Shown here piece after piece: positions 15,580 through 17,849 of a stretch of DNA of 17,849 nucleotides. The notes beneath the pieces are model-generated. The model saw only the letters and a program-made list of their open reading frames with translations, did no database searches and was not told the origin of the DNA. The stretch spans positions 1-17,849 of the forward strand of contig QJVU01000095.1 of the NCBI GenBank assembly GCA_003235605.1, read 5' to 3'. Source of the DNA: Planctomycetota bacterium. GTDB lineage: Bacteria > Planctomycetota > UBA1135 > UBA2386. The translations under genes were made by a program, and so were the position numbers. Each line of letters begins with the position of its first letter. Positions within the stretch are counted from its first letter, which is position 1.

Positions 15580-15628
15580 CGCAGAAAGGACTGACGGAAC
15601 GAGAGGGAGTAACACGGCAAAGGGGACC

Positions 15629-15657
15629 TCACAGCACTGCACTGCGCAGTTCTGTGA
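15629..15657 (+). other. Hairpin upstream of the HU-like gene
   Basis: TCACAG/CTGTGA, then a C-T mismatch, then ACTGC/GCAGT around a 5-nt loop. It falls between the ATPase stop and the HU-like start. No T-run follows on the plus strand, so it is more likely a leader structure or an operator-like inverted repeat than a terminator. Confidence 0.4.
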
Positions 15658-15691
15658 CCACCAAAAAATGGCGACCGGGAGAGGGAGAAGG

Positions 15692-16150
15692 ATGACCCGT
15701 CTGACCAACCAGAACACTGACGTAGATTCCAAGGTTGACGCCGAGGCCGGGCTGAAGAAGCCGCACGACGCGCACCCAGCTGCCGCCGAGAAGGAGCACT
15801 TCGGGCGCCAGGCAAACAAGGGTATTCTCGCCGAGCGAGTTGCCCTGGAACTCAATGTTCCGCGCCGCACTGCCGCCCGAGTCCTGGACGCGGTCCTGGA
15901 TTCTGTTTCGGATCTGCTCCGGGGCCGTGGCAAGGTCGCTGTCAAGGGATTCGGCACGTTTGAACGCAAGATCCGCAAGGGTCGAGCCTACAAGCACCCG
16001 TTGACCGGGCACAGCATCGCAGTCGCGGACAAGGAGACCATCATGTTCAAGCCCAGCGACCAGCTGATCGCCAGCACCAGGACGGGCTCGAAGCCGCGGC
16101 CGAAGAAGCCCAAGGGCAGCCCACCCGACGAGACGCTCTTCAAGGCTTGA
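15692..16150 (+). CDS. HU-family DNA-binding protein with extended tails
   Basis: 152 aa from the ATG at 15692, chosen because GGGAGAGGGAGAAGG lies right before it; an in-frame ATG at 15668 (160 aa) has no RBS. Residues 1-42 are a hydrophilic extension, the HU core is about 43-128 and a basic Pro/Lys tail follows (SKPRPKKPKG, 133-142). In the core, NKGILAERVALELNVPRR (42-59) is the N-terminal helix, GFGTF (86-90) is conserved, and the DNA-arm region reads RKGRAYKHPLTGHSIAV, where the usual RNP is replaced by YKHP but the Pro expected to intercalate is kept. HU proteins bend and compact DNA as dimers. It lies 112 nt after the MinD/FlhG-like gene and might be co-transcribed with it. Confidence 0.88.
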   Translation: MTRLTNQNTDVDSKVDAEAGLKKPHDAHPAAAEKEHFGRQANKGILAERVALELNVPRRTAARVLDAVLDSVSDLLRGRGKVAVKGFGTFERKIRKGRAYKHPLTGHSIAVADKETIMFKPSDQLIASTRTGSKPRPKKPKGSPPDETLFKA

Positions 16151-16153
16151 TCG

Positions 16154-16180
16154 CCACCAGACCGATCTCCACCAGACCGA
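16154..16180 (+). repeat. 12-bp direct repeat between the HU-like and amidase genes
   Basis: CCACCAGACCGA occurs at 16154-16165 and again at 16169-16180 (15-bp period). It might be a regulator binding site or slippage. It lies just after the HU stop. Confidence 0.6.
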
Positions 16181-16184
16181 ACGA

Positions 16185-16238
16185 GGGCCTAGGTTCCACA
16201 CTGGCATGATTTCCAGGGGGGTGAGCTAGGCCCTTTCT
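16185..16238 (+). terminator. Candidate terminator of the HU-like gene
   Basis: The inverted repeat GGGCCTAG (16185-16192) and CTAGGCCC (16226-16233) is followed by TTTCT. Inside the 33-nt spacer a smaller CTGG/CCAG hairpin can form. The long loop makes this less certain than a classical terminator. Confidence 0.4.
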
Positions 16239-16265
16239 GCGTACAGCCGTTATCCTCGCCGCAAC

Positions 16266-17261
16266 GTGCCCAAGGACCAGATCCCGGCTTTCAAGGCCGC
16301 GTGCGCCCAGTTCCACGTCAAGCGCGGCGATGTCGACAGCAACCTCACCAGCGCCGAGGCGGCGCTGCGTGCCTCTGCTGACGACGGCGCACAGTTGGTG
16401 CTGCTCCCCGAGATGTGGACCACCTCCTTCCTCAAGGAGCCGACACCGGACCTCATTCGGGACGCCAAGGCCGCTGAGCAGACAATCGCGCAGGTCTCCG
16501 CGGAACTCGGGCTGATCGTGGTCGGGGGCGGGCTGGAGGAAGAGAACGGTGCGTTCTTCAACCAATGCCTGGTGGTCGACTCCGGCGAGGTTCTCGGCAG
16601 CTATCGAAAGATCCACTTGTTCTCGCCCAACGCCGAACACCGCTACCTGCAGCCGGGAGCGGCCCCGCTGATCCTGGACACTCGGCTGGGCAGGCTGGGC
16701 GCGATGATCTGCTACGACATCCGCTTCCCGGAGCTGGTGCGCTACTACTTCCACATGGGCGTGGAGATCCTGGTGGTGCCAGCACAGTGGCCCGAGGCTC
16801 GCTCCGACCACTGGCGCACGCTGCTCAAGGCTCGAGCCATCGAGAACCAGATGTTCGTGCTGGGCTGCAACCGCACGGGCGTCGAGGAGTCGCTGAAGAA
16901 CGACGAGGTTCTGGTCTTCCCTGGCGACAGTCGCATCGTGGACCCCATGGGCGAGGTGCTGGCCCAGGGTGGCGGCGAGGACGATCCGGTCATGGCCGAG
17001 ATCCGGCTCAGGAAGGTCCGCACAATGCGACGCATCCTTCCGGTGCACCGCGACCGGAGGGCACAGCTCTACCGGGAACTCTGGGAGCCGGTCTGGTCCG
17101 TTCCGCGGCGGGCTCGAGAAGCCAAGCCTGCTCCCGCAGCCAAGCCCGTTCGCGCAGCCAAGGCCGCTCCCGCAGCCAAGCCCGCTCCCGCAACCAAGCC
17201 CAATCGCGCAGCCAAGCCCAATCGCGCGGCCAAGCCCGCTCGCGCAACCAAGCGCCGCTGA
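16266..17261 (+). CDS. Carbon-nitrogen hydrolase (nitrilase superfamily) with a basic repetitive tail
   Basis: 331 aa from the GTG at 16266. The catalytic domain (about 8-273) has the Glu-Lys-Cys triad: E49 in LLPEMW, K115 in SYRKIHLFSPNAEHRY and C149 in GAMICYDIRFPE. It is an amidase of the nitrilase superfamily, of the YafV/Nit2 omega-amidase-like type judged by KIHLF and CYDIRFPE, hydrolysing small omega-amides or similar; the substrate is not certain. The last about 45 residues (287-331) are Ala/Lys/Pro/Arg repeats (AAKPVRAAKAAPAAKPAPAT and so on), unlike the domain and reminiscent of histone H1-like tails. There is no RBS; TATCCT lies 9 nt before the GTG. The stop is one base from the convergent sigma gene's stop. 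Confidence 0.9.
   Translation: MPKDQIPAFKAACAQFHVKRGDVDSNLTSAEAALRASADDGAQLVLLPEMWTTSFLKEPTPDLIRDAKAAEQTIAQVSAELGLIVVGGGLEEENGAFFNQCLVVDSGEVLGSYRKIHLFSPNAEHRYLQPGAAPLILDTRLGRLGAMICYDIRFPELVRYYFHMGVEILVVPAQWPEARSDHWRTLLKARAIENQMFVLGCNRTGVEESLKNDEVLVFPGDSRIVDPMGEVLAQGGGEDDPVMAEIRLRKVRTMRRILPVHRDRRAQLYRELWEPVWSVPRRAREAKPAPAAKPVRAAKAAPAAKPAPATKPNRAAKPNRAAKPARATKRR
17121..17258 (+). repeat. Short-period tandem repeats coding the AAKP tail
   Basis: Repeats of 12-18 bp based on GCAGCCAAGCCC run through the 3' end of the amidase gene and encode A-A-K-P, A-A-K-P-N-R and similar units. They are imperfect and lengthen the protein by about 45 residues. Confidence 0.75.
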
Positions 17262-17262
17262 T

Positions 17263-17847
17263 TCAGATGAAGTCTGCCAGCCGCTTCAATAACCCGGGCC
17301 TCTTGAGCCGCTCGAGCGCCGCGTTCTGGAGCTGGCGCACACGTTCTGCCGTGATGCGCAGGTCACTGGCGATCTCGCCCAGGGTCTCCGGAGCCCGGCC
17401 ATCCAGCCCGAAACGGCGCACGAGGATGGTCCGCTCCCGGTCAGGCAGAACCTGCATCACTTCCTGGAGACGATCCGAAAGCCTGGCCTCGCTGATGGTC
17501 TCGTAGACCGGGGGCTGGTCGTCATCGGCCAACAGTGTCGCCAGGGTGCCCCCGGCTTCCCCCGGCATCTCGGCGTCGAGGCTCACCGCGTAGCGTCGCG
17601 TCCGCATCAGCTCCTCGACTTGCTTCTCGGGCATGTCGAGGGCCTTGGCGATGGCAGCGTGGTTCATCTCGTCCCCGGTCACGGGGTGGCCACGCTCCTT
17701 GAGTTGGTTGATCTTGCGGAGGGTCTTCTGTACCCAAATCGGGATCCGCACCGTCCGCGACGAGTTGTAGAGGGTCTTGAGAACGGCCTGCTGGATCCAG
17801 TACTGGGCATACGTCTTGAACCGAACATCGCGCCGCCAGTCAAAACC
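17263..17847 (-). CDS. Sigma-70 family RNA polymerase sigma factor, N-terminus outside the window
   Basis: The frame stays open to the right edge and gives 194 residues, read on by hand beyond the GTG at 17751. The first residues FDWRRDVRFKTYAQYWIQQAV match sigma region 2.3-2.4 of the RpoD/RpoS class (FkTYA.YWIqqA), then SSRTVRIPIWVQKTL. Region 3 follows, and region 4 is LPDRERTILVRRFGLDGRAPETLGEIASDLRITAERVRQLQNAALE near the C-terminus, with a clear helix-turn-helix. This is a group 1-3 factor rather than ECF; the group needs the missing N-terminus. It converges with the amidase gene with one base between the stops, so no separate terminator fits there. Confidence 0.92.
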   Translation of the reverse strand, partial: GFDWRRDVRFKTYAQYWIQQAVLKTLYNSSRTVRIPIWVQKTLRKINQLKERGHPVTGDEMNHAAIAKALDMPEKQVEELMRTRRYAVSLDAEMPGEAGGTLATLLADDDQPPVYETISEARLSDRLQEVMQVLPDRERTILVRRFGLDGRAPETLGEIASDLRITAERVRQLQNAALERLKRPGLLKRLADFI

Positions 17848-17849
17848 GT

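Overview
The window is GC-rich bacterial DNA (roughly two thirds G+C by eye) with tightly packed genes and few clear Shine-Dalgarno sequences. The mix of genes suggests a planctomycete or a related deep-branching lineage: a secreted alpha/alpha-toroid (prenyltransferase/squalene-oxidase-like) repeat protein, a lipoprotein-like protein carrying an orphan secretin-type segment, a MinD/FlhG-type ATPase next to a basic HU protein, and Ala/Lys/Pro-rich tails. This placement is an inference from gene content; no marker gene in the window settles it.

Layout. (1) 1-2837, minus strand: a compact thiolase, 3-hydroxybutyryl-CoA dehydrogenase and acyl-CoA dehydrogenase operon (the last cut by the window edge) for beta-oxidation or C4 acyl-CoA metabolism. 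(2) 2971-7377, minus strand: a DsbD-type transmembrane thiol:disulfide reductase, endonuclease III (nth) and a two-domain PPK2 polyphosphate:AMP phosphotransferase (pap). (3) 7548-11683, mostly plus strand: the secretin-like protein, the convergent toroid protein, an AHSA1/SRPBCC protein, a single-pass membrane protein with a DUF4384-like domain and a small unknown protein. (4) 11684-11982: three strong hairpins and a tRNA-Ala(CGC) gene. (5) 11983-14313, minus strand: an unrecognised three-gene membrane operon with a HAMP-like protein. (6) 14518-17849: a MinD/FlhG ATPase with a MerR-like N-terminus, an HU-like protein, a nitrilase-superfamily amidase with a basic repetitive tail, and a convergent sigma-70 family factor cut by the window edge.

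Main discovery. The DsbD-type gene looks like two ORFs (7377-5407 and about 5391-5122), but they are in the same frame and separated by one UGA. Read through, that UGA is the first position of the CxxC active site of the C-terminal thioredoxin domain (NFTGLT-U-GLCR). A hairpin begins 13 nt after the UGA. Its apical loop is 24 nt after the UGA, with G as the second loop base, as expected for a bacterial SECIS. The best reading is one 751-residue selenoprotein with selenocysteine at position 657, which standard gene callers would truncate or split. The selenocysteine machinery is not in this window, so the claim depends on finding selA/selB/selC/selD elsewhere in the genome.

How the genes fit together. 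In the DsbD-type protein, electrons would pass from cytoplasmic thioredoxin through the membrane cysteines (C348, C463) to the U657/C660 thioredoxin domain and on to two duplicated periplasmic domains, each with its own cysteine pair. The nth and pap genes follow within 20 and 4 nt and are probably co-transcribed. The other groups look like independent housekeeping or envelope functions.
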